In this document: piece by piece, positions 55,845-64,000 of the stretch
Numbering within the stretch: the stretch's first letter is position 1
How the letters are laid out: every line of letters begins with the position of its first letter
Assembly (NCBI GenBank): GCA_025454915.1
Contig: JALONN010000002.1
Location: 248,001-312,000, forward strand
Direction: 5' to 3'
DNA length: 64,000 nt
Source of the DNA: Raineya sp.
Lineage (GTDB): Bacteria > Bacteroidota > Bacteroidia > Cytophagales > Thermonemataceae
Notes under the pieces: model-generated
Database searches by the model: none
The model's input: only the letters and a program-made list of their open reading frames with translations
Told to the model about the DNA's origin: nothing
Position numbers and translations under genes: made by a program

Positions 55845-56135
55845 ATGACCTCAGATAAGAACTTTCACGAAAAGAACGAAATGAAACAAAGCTCAGACCC
55901 CTGCAACTGTTGTTGTTTGGATTCCCTTTATACAATATTGGATGGAGAGGCGTCAGAAGAAAATACAGAAGAGCTGATGGCTCACATAGAAAAATGTCTG
56001 CCTTGTTATCAACAATATGATTTGGAAGTGGCTATTCGAGAGTTACTACAAACCAGATTAGCAAAAAAATGCCCGCCTCAAGATTTACTTGATTGTATTC
56101 GAGAAAAAATCGCAAGCATCACAATTACTCAATAA
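55845..56135 (+). CDS. Zinc-binding anti-sigma factor (ZAS/RsrA-like)
   Basis: 96 residues. The ZAS motif is visible as His47-x3-Cys51-x2-Cys54 (AHIEKCLPCYQQ), with an additional Cys cluster CNCCC at 20-24. No membrane segment, so it is a soluble anti-sigma factor. It should hold the adjacent sigma factor and release it when thiols are oxidised. Tight coupling to the sigma gene (6 nt) supports this; the signal is inferred. Confidence 0.88.
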   Translation: MTSDKNFHEKNEMKQSSDPCNCCCLDSLYTILDGEASEENTEELMAHIEKCLPCYQQYDLEVAIRELLQTRLAKKCPPQDLLDCIREKIASITITQ

Positions 56136-56146
56136 ACTCAAAATAA

Positions 56147-56170
56147 AAAAGGAGGCGAAGCCTCCTTTTA
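56147..56170. terminator. Bidirectional terminator, anti-sigma / lon
   Basis: AAAAGGAGGC and GCCTCCTTTT with a GAA loop, at the convergent end of lon (stop 56168). Confidence 0.85.
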
Positions 56171-58630
56171 CTTTTCTATAATTACACTCAAATCCATAGG
56201 CTCCGCCACTTTTTTGGGCAATAAAGCTATTTTTAACACATCCTGAGCTGTTTTTACATAATGAATTTTCAGCCCTTTTAAATAATGTTCAGGAATATCT
56301 AAAATATCTTTCTGGTTTTTATCAGATAAAATAACTTCTTTAATACCTGCTCGAATAGCTGCTAATATCTTTTCTCTGATTCCGCCAACAGGTAATACTT
56401 TGCCTCTTAAGGTTATTTCACCTGTCATAGCTATTTTATCTTTTACTTTTCTTTGAGTATAAACAGAAGCTAGTGAGGTAAGTAATGTAATACCCGCTGA
56501 TGGTCCGTCTTTGGGAACTGCTCCCGCTGGTACATGGACATGTAAGTCGAAATGCTCAAATACCCGATAATCTATTTTTAAATCTTCTGCATGAGCCTTT
56601 AAATAAGAAAGTGCTGCTGAAGCAGATTCTTTCATTACATCTCCTAATTGTCCAGAAATAGTGAGTTTGCCCTTTCCTCTGCTTAAAGAAGATTCAACAA
56701 ATAAAATCTCACCACCAACAGCAGTCCAAGCAAGCCCTGTTACGATACCCGCAACATCTTCACTTTGGTACAATTCTTTATCAAAAATAGGAGTTCCTAA
56801 TAGTTTTTCAACAATTTCGGGGGTTATTTTCTTTTCATATTTTTCTTCAAGAGCAACAGATTTTGCTATTTTTCTAACAACATTTCCAATTTTTCTCTCT
56901 AAAGTTCTAACACCCGACTCCCTTGTGTAATCTTCAATGATTTTCACCAAAGCCTCATCCGAAATCTGGATATGTGAAGGTTTTAGTCCGTTTTCTTCTC
57001 TTTGTTTTTTTACTAAATGTTCTTTAGCTATTTGTAATTTCTCTTGTGTTGTGTAACCACTAATTTCTATAATTTCCATTCTATCTCTTAATGCAGGATG
57101 AATGGTATCAAGAGTATTGGCTGTAGCAATGAACAGGACTTTAGATAAATCGTATTCTACTTCCAAGTAGTTATCCAAAAATGTGCTATTTTGTTCAGGG
57201 TCAAGAACTTCTAATAATGCAGATGCAGGATCACCTTTGTAATCAGCACCTATTTTATCAATTTCATCTAAAATAATTACAGGATTTGATGTTCCAGCTT
57301 TTTTGATATTACTGATAAATTTACCAGGCATAGCACCAATGTAGGTTTTTCTATGTCCTCTTATTTCGGCTTCATCATGTAATCCACCTAAAGACATTCT
57401 TACATATTTTCTTCCCAAGGCTTTAGCAATAGAACGTCCTAGAGATGTTTTTCCTACACCCGGAGGTCCATACAAACACAAAATAGGACCTTTAATATCC
57501 TGACGTAATTTAAGAACAGCCAGATATTCTAGAATACGTTCTTTTACTTTTTCCAAACCATAATGGTCTGCATCTAGTATTTTTTGAGCATTTTGTAAAT
57601 TTAGATTATCTTCAGAATACTCACTCCAAGGTAAATCTAGTAGCAACTCAATATAATTGAGAGCAATACCATATTCTGGAGAAGCAGGATTAGAGCGTTG
57701 TAATCTAATAAGTTCTCTATCAAAATGTTTTGCTACTGTTTCACTCCATTTTTTGGTTTTAGCTTTGGCTTTCAACTCATCTATACGAACACCTCCAACT
57801 TCATCACCCAATTCATCTTGTAGTACTTTAAGTTGCTGACGTAAGAAATAATCACGCTGTTGTTGCTCCATATCGTTATGAGCCTTACTCTGTATTTCAA
57901 ACTTGAGTTCAAGCATCTGAACTTCTCTGAGCATTAGCTCCAAAAGTCTTGTAGAACGTTGCAAACCATGGTCTATTTCTAATAGTTCTTGTTTTTCACC
58001 AACTTCTGCATTTAAGTTTGATGCCAGAAAGTGGGTAAGAAAGCTGATAGCTTCAATATTATCTAAAGCAATTTGAGCTTCTTGGGGGATTTCTGGGTTG
58101 AGACGCAAAATTTTAAGTGCTGCATCTTTTAAAGAAGACTTAAGGGCTTTTACTTCTTTGGTATTTTTTTCAGGAAAATTTTCTTGAAGAGGTTTGATTT
58201 TAGCAGTAATATAAGGATCTTCTTTTAAAAATTCTTCAACCTGAAATCTTGAACGCCCTTGTATAATAATTGTTGCGTTACCATCAGGCATGGTAATCAT
58301 TTTCAAAATTTGGGCAATGGTACCCACATTATATAGATTGGCAGCAACAGGTTCATCCTCCTGTGGATTTTTTTGGGCTACCACACCTAAAATTCTATTA
58401 CCTTTATAAGCTTTTTTTACCAAACGCATAGCTTTTTTACGGCTTACTGTCACAGGAACTACTACTCCAGGAAATAAAACGGTATTGCGTAAGGGTAAAA
58501 TACCAAGTTGTTCAGGAAGTTTCTCTCCATTTTCATTCATTTTTTCATCAAAAAGAGGAAAAATATCAACCCCTCCATTAGTTTCAGTATCAGCAAGTAA
58601 AAAAGGTGTATAATTTTTGTAAGAACCCAT
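56168..58630 (-). CDS. lon: ATP-dependent protease Lon
   Basis: 820 residues. An N-terminal LON substrate-binding domain starts near [18 protein letters not shown] (about 45-62). The AAA+ domain has [13 protein letters not shown] and [10 protein letters not shown]. The C-terminal protease has Ser in [10 protein letters not shown] and Lys in [13 protein letters not shown], forming the Ser-Lys dyad. It degrades damaged and regulatory proteins. Single gene; a 260-bp spacer separates its start from the PorE-like gene. Confidence 0.97.
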   Translation of the reverse strand: MGSYKNYTPFLLADTETNGGVDIFPLFDEKMNENGEKLPEQLGILPLRNTVLFPGVVVPVTVSRKKAMRLVKKAYKGNRILGVVAQKNPQEDEPVAANLYNVGTIAQILKMITMPDGNATIIIQGRSRFQVEEFLKEDPYITAKIKPLQENFPEKNTKEVKALKSSLKDAALKILRLNPEIPQEAQIALDNIEAISFLTHFLASNLNAEVGEKQELLEIDHGLQRSTRLLELMLREVQMLELKFEIQSKAHNDMEQQQRDYFLRQQLKVLQDELGDEVGGVRIDELKAKAKTKKWSETVAKHFDRELIRLQRSNPASPEYGIALNYIELLLDLPWSEYSEDNLNLQNAQKILDADHYGLEKVKERILEYLAVLKLRQDIKGPILCLYGPPGVGKTSLGRSIAKALGRKYVRMSLGGLHDEAEIRGHRKTYIGAMPGKFISNIKKAGTSNPVIILDEIDKIGADYKGDPASALLEVLDPEQNSTFLDNYLEVEYDLSKVLFIATANTLDTIHPALRDRMEIIEISGYTTQEKLQIAKEHLVKKQREENGLKPSHIQISDEALVKIIEDYTRESGVRTLERKIGNVVRKIAKSVALEEKYEKKITPEIVEKLLGTPIFDKELYQSEDVAGIVTGLAWTAVGGEILFVESSLSRGKGKLTISGQLGDVMKESASAALSYLKAHAEDLKIDYRVFEHFDLHVHVPAGAVPKDGPSAGITLLTSLASVYTQRKVKDKIAMTGEITLRGKVLPVGGIREKILAAIRAGIKEVILSDKNQKDILDIPEHYLKGLKIHYVKTAQDVLKIALLPKKVAEPMDLSVIIEK

Positions 58631-58833
58631 ATATCTTTTATAAAAAAATTACGTATAAGAAAAAATATCGAACACTGTCTTTTTGTCAGTGTCAGTGTAA
58701 ATACTATAATATATTATATTTTCAGAAAAAATAGCATTATAAATTTTTCTGAAGCAGGCTGTATGTTTGTTCAAGTGTTGTGCCAAAATTGAAAACTGTA
58801 AAAAAGGCAGAATATTGGATTTTTGTGTAAGAT

Positions 58834-58864
58834 TTTGGCTAAAAATAAATTTTTTGTACCTTTA
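58834..58864 (+). promoter_or_regulatory. Bacteroidota promoter for the PorE-like gene
   Basis: TTTG (58834-58837), 19 nt, TACCTTTA (58857-58864): one mismatch in the -7 box. Start codon 26 nt downstream. Confidence 0.6.
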
Positions 58865-58890
58865 CAAATCATAATGTTTTAATTATACCA

Positions 58891-60864
58891 ATGGTATCTA
58901 TGAGGGCTTTTCTAATAATATTTCTTGTTTTGCTGGTATATGAGCACTCTTTTGGTCAAATTGATAAAGTCAAATCTCAAGGAGTAATACAAGTAAAAGA
59001 CCCTATTGTTGCTCGTAATAAAGAGAGTGTTTTCCAATTTAATAACATCAATAATACCAAATACTATTTGAATGAGTCAGAGTTAAAAACAATTGATAAA
59101 TATATTAAAAATAGAGATTGGAAGAAAGCATATCCATTACTTTATAATTATGTCATGAATTTTGGCGTTGAAAATTTCTATAAAGATGCTGAAAGGATGT
59201 GGCAACTTGCCAAAATGATAGAATTGTTGGATGATTTTGAGATTTCAAAAAGCTTATACCGAACAATCCTAAAACACCATAGAGGGTCAGAAGTGAAAGC
59301 CATAGAACTTCATTATGACTCCTTAACTGTCAATCAGAGAGATTATTATGTTCCTTTAGAATATTATTATGAATTGGTGGAGTATCGTAAATTGGTAGAT
59401 ACTCTTATTCCTCCTAAAGGCGTATTATTAGAAATGGATTATGCTATCAATTCTAAAAAAGCAGATTACGCTCCTACTATTAATATTACTGATAGTATGA
59501 TGATTTTTAGCTCTAAAAGAAAATATAAAAATGTCATGGCTATTAAAAAAGATACAAAAGCCAATGAAGATATTTTTTATTCTAAAAAAGAGAATGGTTA
59601 TTGGAGTGATGCCAAGGAGTTTAAAGGACTAAATACTATGTATAATGAAGGTTCTGCTCATATCACTAAAGACGGAAAAACTATCTATTTTTCAAGGTGT
59701 GACTCACCAAACGATGGATATGGAAACTGTGACTTATATGTTGCTCATATGCAAAAGGATAGCTCTTGGATAGTCAAAAACTTAGGACCTAATGTAAATA
59801 GTGTTGCATGGGACTCTCATCCTTCTCTTTCAAAAAGTGAAGATACATTGTTTTTTGCATCAGATAGACTTGGAGGTTTTGGACTCTCAGATATTTATTA
59901 TACTTACAAACAGAAAGACGGATCTTGGGCAAAACCGAAAAATATGGGTCCCACCATCAACACACGCCAAAGTGAAGTAAGTCCTTATATGCATCCAAAA
60001 TATGACTTGTTGTATTTTAGCTCTAATGGACATTTAGTTAATTTGGGAGGTTTTGATATTTATAAATCTTATAAATATTTATTCAGATGGCAAGAGCCTG
60101 TTAATTTAGGTCCTCTAGTGAATAGTACTGATGATGAATATTACTTTGCTATTGACAGTAAAGCTAAAGATTTATATTATGCAAAAGCCTCTGAAGATGA
60201 CCCTGAAAACCTAAATCTATATTCTTTTCCTGTACCTATGGAAGCCCAACCAACAGCAACAATTGTTTTTAAAGGAAGAGTTGTAGATGCTGAAACAGGA
60301 AACCCATTTCAGGGAATAGTATCCATTATAGATTTGGATAATGGTATAGAAGTAGCTCCTAAATACCTTCGCCCTGATGGCTCATATGAGTTTGACCTTA
60401 TCAAGAATAATAATTATTTGGTAATTATTACAGGAGATGATTTTTTTAGAATAGAAAAAAAATTCTTCCTCAAAGAAGATACAGAACTTAATATCAAAGC
60501 AGAATCAATCAAATTTAACAAATGGAAGTTTGCTTCTTTAGAGTTTGATGGAGGAAGTGCAAAAATTCAAACAAATATGGAGGCAGACCTTATGAAAGTT
60601 GTTTATTTCATGGCTGATCATCCAAATATTCGAATCAAAATTAGTGGTCATACCGATTCTGATGGAAATGAAGATGCTAATTTAAAGTTATCACAGTCTC
60701 GTGCTGATGCTATTAAAGAGTTTATCGTTCAGAAAGGAAAAATATCTCCAAGTAGAATAGATGCAATAGGTTATGGAAATACCAAACCTATTGTACCTGA
60801 GGTCTCTCCAGATGATAAAAAGCTTAATCGAAGAGTAGAATTTGAAATTTTGATAAAGAAATAA
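58891..60864 (+). CDS. OmpA-family protein with beta-propeller and carboxypeptidase-regulatory-like domain (PorE-like)
   Basis: 657 residues. A signal peptide ends at about residue 22 (HSFGQ). Residues about 50-130 are helical, TPR-like. WD40-like PD40 blades follow (about 160-430, for example DGKTIYFSRCDSPNDGYGNCDLY and EDTLFFASDRLGGFGLSDIYY). A carboxypeptidase regulatory-like domain (FKGRVVDAETGNPFQGIVSI, about 450-540) precedes a C-terminal OmpA domain with ISGHTDSDGNEDANLKLSQSRA. This order is that of PorE of the type IX secretion apparatus. OmpA would tether it to peptidoglycan. No other T9SS gene is adjacent, so function is inferred from architecture. Confidence 0.85.
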   Translation: MVSMRAFLIIFLVLLVYEHSFGQIDKVKSQGVIQVKDPIVARNKESVFQFNNINNTKYYLNESELKTIDKYIKNRDWKKAYPLLYNYVMNFGVENFYKDAERMWQLAKMIELLDDFEISKSLYRTILKHHRGSEVKAIELHYDSLTVNQRDYYVPLEYYYELVEYRKLVDTLIPPKGVLLEMDYAINSKKADYAPTINITDSMMIFSSKRKYKNVMAIKKDTKANEDIFYSKKENGYWSDAKEFKGLNTMYNEGSAHITKDGKTIYFSRCDSPNDGYGNCDLYVAHMQKDSSWIVKNLGPNVNSVAWDSHPSLSKSEDTLFFASDRLGGFGLSDIYYTYKQKDGSWAKPKNMGPTINTRQSEVSPYMHPKYDLLYFSSNGHLVNLGGFDIYKSYKYLFRWQEPVNLGPLVNSTDDEYYFAIDSKAKDLYYAKASEDDPENLNLYSFPVPMEAQPTATIVFKGRVVDAETGNPFQGIVSIIDLDNGIEVAPKYLRPDGSYEFDLIKNNNYLVIITGDDFFRIEKKFFLKEDTELNIKAESIKFNKWKFASLEFDGGSAKIQTNMEADLMKVVYFMADHPNIRIKISGHTDSDGNEDANLKLSQSRADAIKEFIVQKGKISPSRIDAIGYGNTKPIVPEVSPDDKKLNRRVEFEILIKK

Positions 60865-60870
60865 AACTGA

Positions 60871-60901
60871 TTTGTTTTTTTAGATAGATTTCTTATGTTT
60901 G
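60871..60901 (+). promoter_or_regulatory. Bacteroidota promoter for gcvH
   Basis: TTTG (60871-60874), 19 nt, TATGTTTG (60894-60901): exact consensus. Start codon 33 nt downstream, the same spacing as the promoter at 11688. Confidence 0.75.
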
Positions 60902-60934
60902 TGCATCTTCTTAAAAAACTAAAATTTTAAAAAT

Positions 60935-61315
60935 ATGGATTTCCCTAATGACTTAAAATACTCTAAAGATCACGAGTGGCTACGTTTAGATGGTGACTTT
61001 GCATACATAGGTATCAGTGATTTCGCTCAAAAAGAATTAGGTGATATAGTATATGTAGATATTACAACAGTAGGACAAACCATTGCTGCTCATGAAGTTT
61101 TTGGGACAGTAGAAGCTGTAAAAACTGTTTCAGACTTATTTATGCCTGTAGCTGGCGAAATTGTAGAGTTTAATGACAAACTTTCTGGAAGTCCAGAGTT
61201 AGTAAATTCAGACCCTTATGGTGATGGTTGGATGGTAAAAATCAAATTATCTGATGCAGGAGAAGTAAGTACCTTAATGGATGCTGATGCCTACAAAACT
61301 TTGATAGGGCAATAG
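60935..61315 (+). CDS. gcvH: Glycine cleavage system H protein
   Basis: 126 residues, normal GcvH size. It carries the lipoyl arm between P, T and L proteins. The lipoylated Lys63 is in [11 protein letters not shown], and the N-terminal [10 protein letters not shown] and [11 protein letters not shown] fit the family. Single gene with its own consensus promoter; gcvP and gcvT are not nearby. Confidence 0.96.
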   Translation: MDFPNDLKYSKDHEWLRLDGDFAYIGISDFAQKELGDIVYVDITTVGQTIAAHEVFGTVEAVKTVSDLFMPVAGEIVEFNDKLSGSPELVNSDPYGDGWMVKIKLSDAGEVSTLMDADAYKTLIGQ

Positions 61316-61339
61316 AAAGATAACTATATATTATCAAAC

Positions 61340-61365
61340 AAAAAAGGCGATTAATCGCCTTTTTT
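61340..61365. terminator. Bidirectional terminator after gcvH
   Basis: A 26-nt perfect palindrome AAAAAAGGCGATT / AATCGCCTTTTTT at a convergent junction. Confidence 0.85.
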
Positions 61366-61369
61366 GTTT

Positions 61370-62101
61370 TTATTCTTGCTTAAATGTTGGCATAGGAATA
61401 TTTGCTGTTCTTTCGGCTTCTTTCTTTCGAATCTCAGCTTCTATCTGTTCTTTTGTTTTTTTGCCAGTTCCTCCACACTTCGTACAAGGGAGTCTGCCAG
61501 TTCCTTCACATTTAGCACATAATCCGGTACCTCTACAAACTCTGCATTTACCATCCGTACAATCTGGGCAACCCTCTAAACCTACATTTTTCATCATAGT
61601 TCCAGCACAATGAACACATTTTTTATACCCTTTGCATGTAGAACAATGCCCCTGATAACAATGTAAATCATCACAAGCTCTGTCATGTTTGTATCCTTTA
61701 CATCTGGTACAAGTACTATCTATTTGAATTGGAGGTGGAACATATTCTCTTTTCGCTTTAGGAACGGTATCATATCTGACTATGGGCTTTGAAACAGCAA
61801 CTCTTTCAGTCTTTTTTACTTTATTTTTGGCTGAGTCGTACTTAATAATAGGTTTGTAAGTAACTCTTTCATCTTTTTTCTTCTTATTTTTTGTTGTGTC
61901 ATATTTGATAATAGGCTGAAACTTCACTCTTTCATCCTTTTTATCTTTGTTTACTTTAGTTTGGCTTGATGTGTTTTTCACAGATTGAGTTTTGTTATCT
62001 GCTTTCTGTACATTTTTATCTTGTTGCTTTGTGACCTGTGCTAAAAGTGTATCCCAGCCCATCATGAACATCAGTAAACACAATAAAAATCTCATTTTCA
62101 T
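61370..62101 (-). CDS. Secreted Cys-rich protein with DnaJ-type zinc-finger repeats
   Basis: 243 residues. A signal peptide ends around LLAQ (about residue 22). A Lys-rich region has three copies of an approximately 20-residue repeat built on ERV...KPIIKYD (about 58-112). A Cys-rich domain (about 130-213) follows with repeated CxxCxGxG-type units (CRVCRGTG, CAKCEGTG, CTKCGGTG), as in the DnaJ zinc-binding domain but without J or C-terminal DnaJ domains. Secreted DnaJ-finger proteins are unusual; a redox or metal role is possible but not shown. It follows the LutB-like gene on the same strand after 57 nt. Confidence 0.75.
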   Translation of the reverse strand: MKMRFLLCLLMFMMGWDTLLAQVTKQQDKNVQKADNKTQSVKNTSSQTKVNKDKKDERVKFQPIIKYDTTKNKKKKDERVTYKPIIKYDSAKNKVKKTERVAVSKPIVRYDTVPKAKREYVPPPIQIDSTCTRCKGYKHDRACDDLHCYQGHCSTCKGYKKCVHCAGTMMKNVGLEGCPDCTDGKCRVCRGTGLCAKCEGTGRLPCTKCGGTGKKTKEQIEAEIRKKEAERTANIPMPTFKQE

Positions 62102-62158
62102 AATTTTATGAATCTTTAGAATACACTAATTTATAAAAAATATCTGGAAATACAACTG

Positions 62159-63535
62159 TTATAATTTCATTTTTTCTTCCCATTGTTGAGCAAATGTTTT
62201 TTTAGCCACACGAGGCATTTCCCGTTTCTTTCCCCAAGTTTTGCTAAAAAAGCGAGTAATAAAATTAGTTTTAGTTTTAGCACTCAACCAATCCATCATT
62301 TTTCGGCTAAGCATTCCTTTTTTCCAAAAACTAAAGCCAACTTTTTCACTAAAAGTATTATGCCCTTCTTCGATACTCTGTTTTCTATTGAGTAGAAGTA
62401 AGTTATGAATATTAATTTTTACTGGACAAACAGAACTACAAGCCCCACATAAAGAACTAGCATAACTCAGATGTTTATATTCTTTCATACTGGCAAGATG
62501 TGGTGTAATAACTGACCCAATAGGTCCACTGTAGGTAGTATCGTAAGTATGCCCTCCGATATTTTTATAAACAGGACAAGCATTCAGGCAAGCACCACAA
62601 CGAATGCAATTTAAAGCCTCTCTTTTTTCTGGGTCTGCTAAGAGTTTGGTTCTGCCATTATCCAAAAGAACAACATACATCTCATCAGGACCATCTATTT
62701 CATCGAGTTGTCTAGGACCAAAAAATATGGTGTTGTAAACAGTCATTTTTTGTCCTGTCCCACTTGTAGCAAGTAAATGCCAGAACATATCTAACTGCTC
62801 AAGTTTAGGAATTATTTTTTCGATTCCAACAATGGCAATGTGTACTTTTGGAAATGTTGTACTCATACGAGCATTTCCTTCATTTTCTGTTATGGCAATA
62901 GCTCCAGCATCTGCAATAATGAAATTAGCCCCTGTGATGCCAATATCTGCAGTTACATACTTTTCTCTTAAGATTCTTCTTGCTGTAAGAGTAAGCTCTT
63001 GTGCATCATCAGTTGGAGAAATACGAAGTTTTTCAACAAAAAGCTCAGCAATATCTTTTTTAGACATGTGCATAGCAGGCGTAACGATATGATAAGGTTT
63101 TTGCCCTGCCAATTGTACAATATATTCTCCAAGGTCAGTTTCGATGGTTTCTACAACTTTTTTCTCAAGAAATTCATTCAAATGAATTTCTTCTGTAGTC
63201 ATAGATTTCGATTTTACAGCCATTTTAGCTTTATGGCGTTCAAAAATTTGCCAAATGCTTTTCAAGGCAGATTCACTATTTTCTGCCCAGATTACTTTCC
63301 CGCCTCTTTTGGTAAAAGCCTCTTCAAAATCTATCAATAACTCATCTAAATGAGCTATTGCCTGTGTTTTTAAGAAAGAAGCTCTTTCTCGGGCAAGTTC
63401 ATGATTACTATATTGTTTTAAGCCTGATTTTACAGCATTGTCGTATTTACCAATATTAAAATTAATAGTTTGACGATGCTTCAAATCAAATGCTTTTTGT
63501 TCGGCTTTATCTAAAAATATATCTTGAGTTTTCAT
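62159..63535 (-). CDS. lutB: LutB-like lactate utilization iron-sulfur protein
   Basis: About 458 residues from the ATG at 63535; an ATG at 63556 is in frame but a TATATTTG box (63554-63561 forward) overlaps it, so the later start fits better. A LUD domain (about 55-300) is followed by two 4Fe-4S motifs, CIRCGACLNACPVY and LCGACSSVCPVKI. LutABC oxidises L-lactate to pyruvate. LutA and LutC are not adjacent, at least within the window, and the family is also used for other electron transfers. MazG lies upstream. Confidence 0.88.
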   Translation of the reverse strand: MKTQDIFLDKAEQKAFDLKHRQTINFNIGKYDNAVKSGLKQYSNHELARERASFLKTQAIAHLDELLIDFEEAFTKRGGKVIWAENSESALKSIWQIFERHKAKMAVKSKSMTTEEIHLNEFLEKKVVETIETDLGEYIVQLAGQKPYHIVTPAMHMSKKDIAELFVEKLRISPTDDAQELTLTARRILREKYVTADIGITGANFIIADAGAIAITENEGNARMSTTFPKVHIAIVGIEKIIPKLEQLDMFWHLLATSGTGQKMTVYNTIFFGPRQLDEIDGPDEMYVVLLDNGRTKLLADPEKREALNCIRCGACLNACPVYKNIGGHTYDTTYSGPIGSVITPHLASMKEYKHLSYASSLCGACSSVCPVKINIHNLLLLNRKQSIEEGHNTFSEKVGFSFWKKGMLSRKMMDWLSAKTKTNFITRFFSKTWGKKREMPRVAKKTFAQQWEEKMKL

Positions 63536-63569
63536 GGAGTCCAAATTAGAACGCAAATATACAAGAAAT

Positions 63570-63896
63570 TTAGGATTTTAACTTTTCATTGTTTTGATGC
63601 CTTTCTTTATCTCTTTTGGTTTTTTTTTCCAAATTTTTTTGCAAAGCTTCTGTAAGATTTACACCTGTTTGGTTTGCTAAACAAATCAGGACAAACATGA
63701 CATCAGCCATTTCATCAGCCAAATCATGTTTTTCTCCATCTTTAAAAGATTGCTCCCCATAAGTTCGAGCCATGATACGAGCCAATTCACCAACCTCTTC
63801 CATCAGAATAGCTGTATTGGTCAGCTCGTTATAATATCTGACACCAATACTATTAATCCATTCATCTACAGTTTTTTGAGCTTCTGCAATAGTCAT
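63570..63896 (-). CDS. MazG-family nucleotide pyrophosphohydrolase
   Basis: 108 residues, the single-domain MazG form. The metal-binding pattern EEVGELAR...LADEMADV (ExxE...ExxD, about 28-66) is intact. It should hydrolyse NTPs or dNTPs, with a house-cleaning role. The stop codon of a truncated upstream gene lies 2 nt before its start, so the two are co-transcribed. Confidence 0.92.
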   Translation of the reverse strand: MTIAEAQKTVDEWINSIGVRYYNELTNTAILMEEVGELARIMARTYGEQSFKDGEKHDLADEMADVMFVLICLANQTGVNLTEALQKNLEKKTKRDKERHQNNEKLKS

Positions 63897-63898
63897 AT

Positions 63899-64000
63899 TT
63901 ATTTAATTTTTTTGTTTCTTTTTCTAAAAAGGTCTATTAATCGAGGAACAAAATCTTCCTCTGTATTGATAGATAAATAATTGGCATTACTTTTAAGAGC
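63899..64000 (-). CDS. Partial gene, C-terminal 33 residues of an unrecognised protein
   Basis: The reverse strand reads an open 33-codon tail ending in TAA at 63901-63899, with ANYLSINTEEDFVPRLIDLF near the end. The start lies beyond position 64000. The fragment is too short to assign; it is directly upstream of MazG by 2 nt. Confidence 0.5.
   Translation of the reverse strand, partial: ALKSNANYLSINTEEDFVPRLIDLFRKRNKKIK

Overview
The window is A+T-rich chromosomal DNA from a Bacteroidota bacterium, most likely a Cytophagales-type lineage; I cannot name the genus. Pointers are: DUF5683 next to parB and dapB, DUF6089-like and PorT-like outer-membrane beta-barrels, a PorE-like OmpA/beta-propeller protein, a class I HMG-CoA reductase, lipoproteins with short lipoboxes, and promoters of the Bacteroidota type (TTTG, 19-20 nt, TAnnTTTG). 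I see no phage, insertion sequence, CRISPR array, rRNA or tRNA. No non-coding stretch exceeds 300 bases. Both ends cut a gene.

Layout. 1-6.9 kb: DUF2256 fragment, hisF, an oligopeptide-binding lipoprotein, then parA - DUF1648 - parB - DUF5683 - dapB - HAD. A parS-like site (one mismatch from the classical 16-mer) lies inside the HAD gene. 6.9-13.5 kb: a beta-oxidation pair (thiolase, FadN-like), nadK and two paralogous outer-membrane barrels. 13.6-20.9 kb: a reverse-strand run with coaBC, a sterol desaturase-like enzyme, comM, pfkA and a long-chain acyl-CoA synthetase. 21.1-28.3 kb: sodA, a frameshifted PorT-like gene, mdh, a 30-repeat leucine-rich protein, an HMG-CoA reductase with an extra N-terminal domain, and a SiaC-family protein.

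28.6-36.6 kb holds the most unusual segment. Two three-gene operons face each other and overlap tail to tail by 6 nt. The forward one encodes an AMP-forming ligase, a DUF3419/BtaA-like aminocarboxypropyl transferase and an APH-fold kinase. The reverse one encodes a UbiA-type prenyltransferase, a PEP-synthase-like swivelling-domain enzyme and a GNAT-like protein. I infer an undescribed lipid or small-molecule pathway. No gene in it can be named with certainty.

36.7-50.2 kb: Nif3-like protein and zinc-ribbon coiled coil, META lipoprotein, Glu/Leu dehydrogenase, an unknown membrane-related trio, an S9 peptidase, a WG-repeat protein, an overlapping usp - antiporter - hemH run, and an FHA protein. 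50.2-64 kb: prs, a degenerate M23-like lipoprotein, an XRE regulator, gyrB, an ECF sigma/anti-sigma pair, lon, the PorE-like protein, gcvH, a secreted Cys-rich DnaJ-zinc-finger-like protein, LutB-like and MazG proteins, and a truncated gene. Most convergent junctions are closed by a strong bidirectional hairpin; the junction inside the unusual cluster is the exception.
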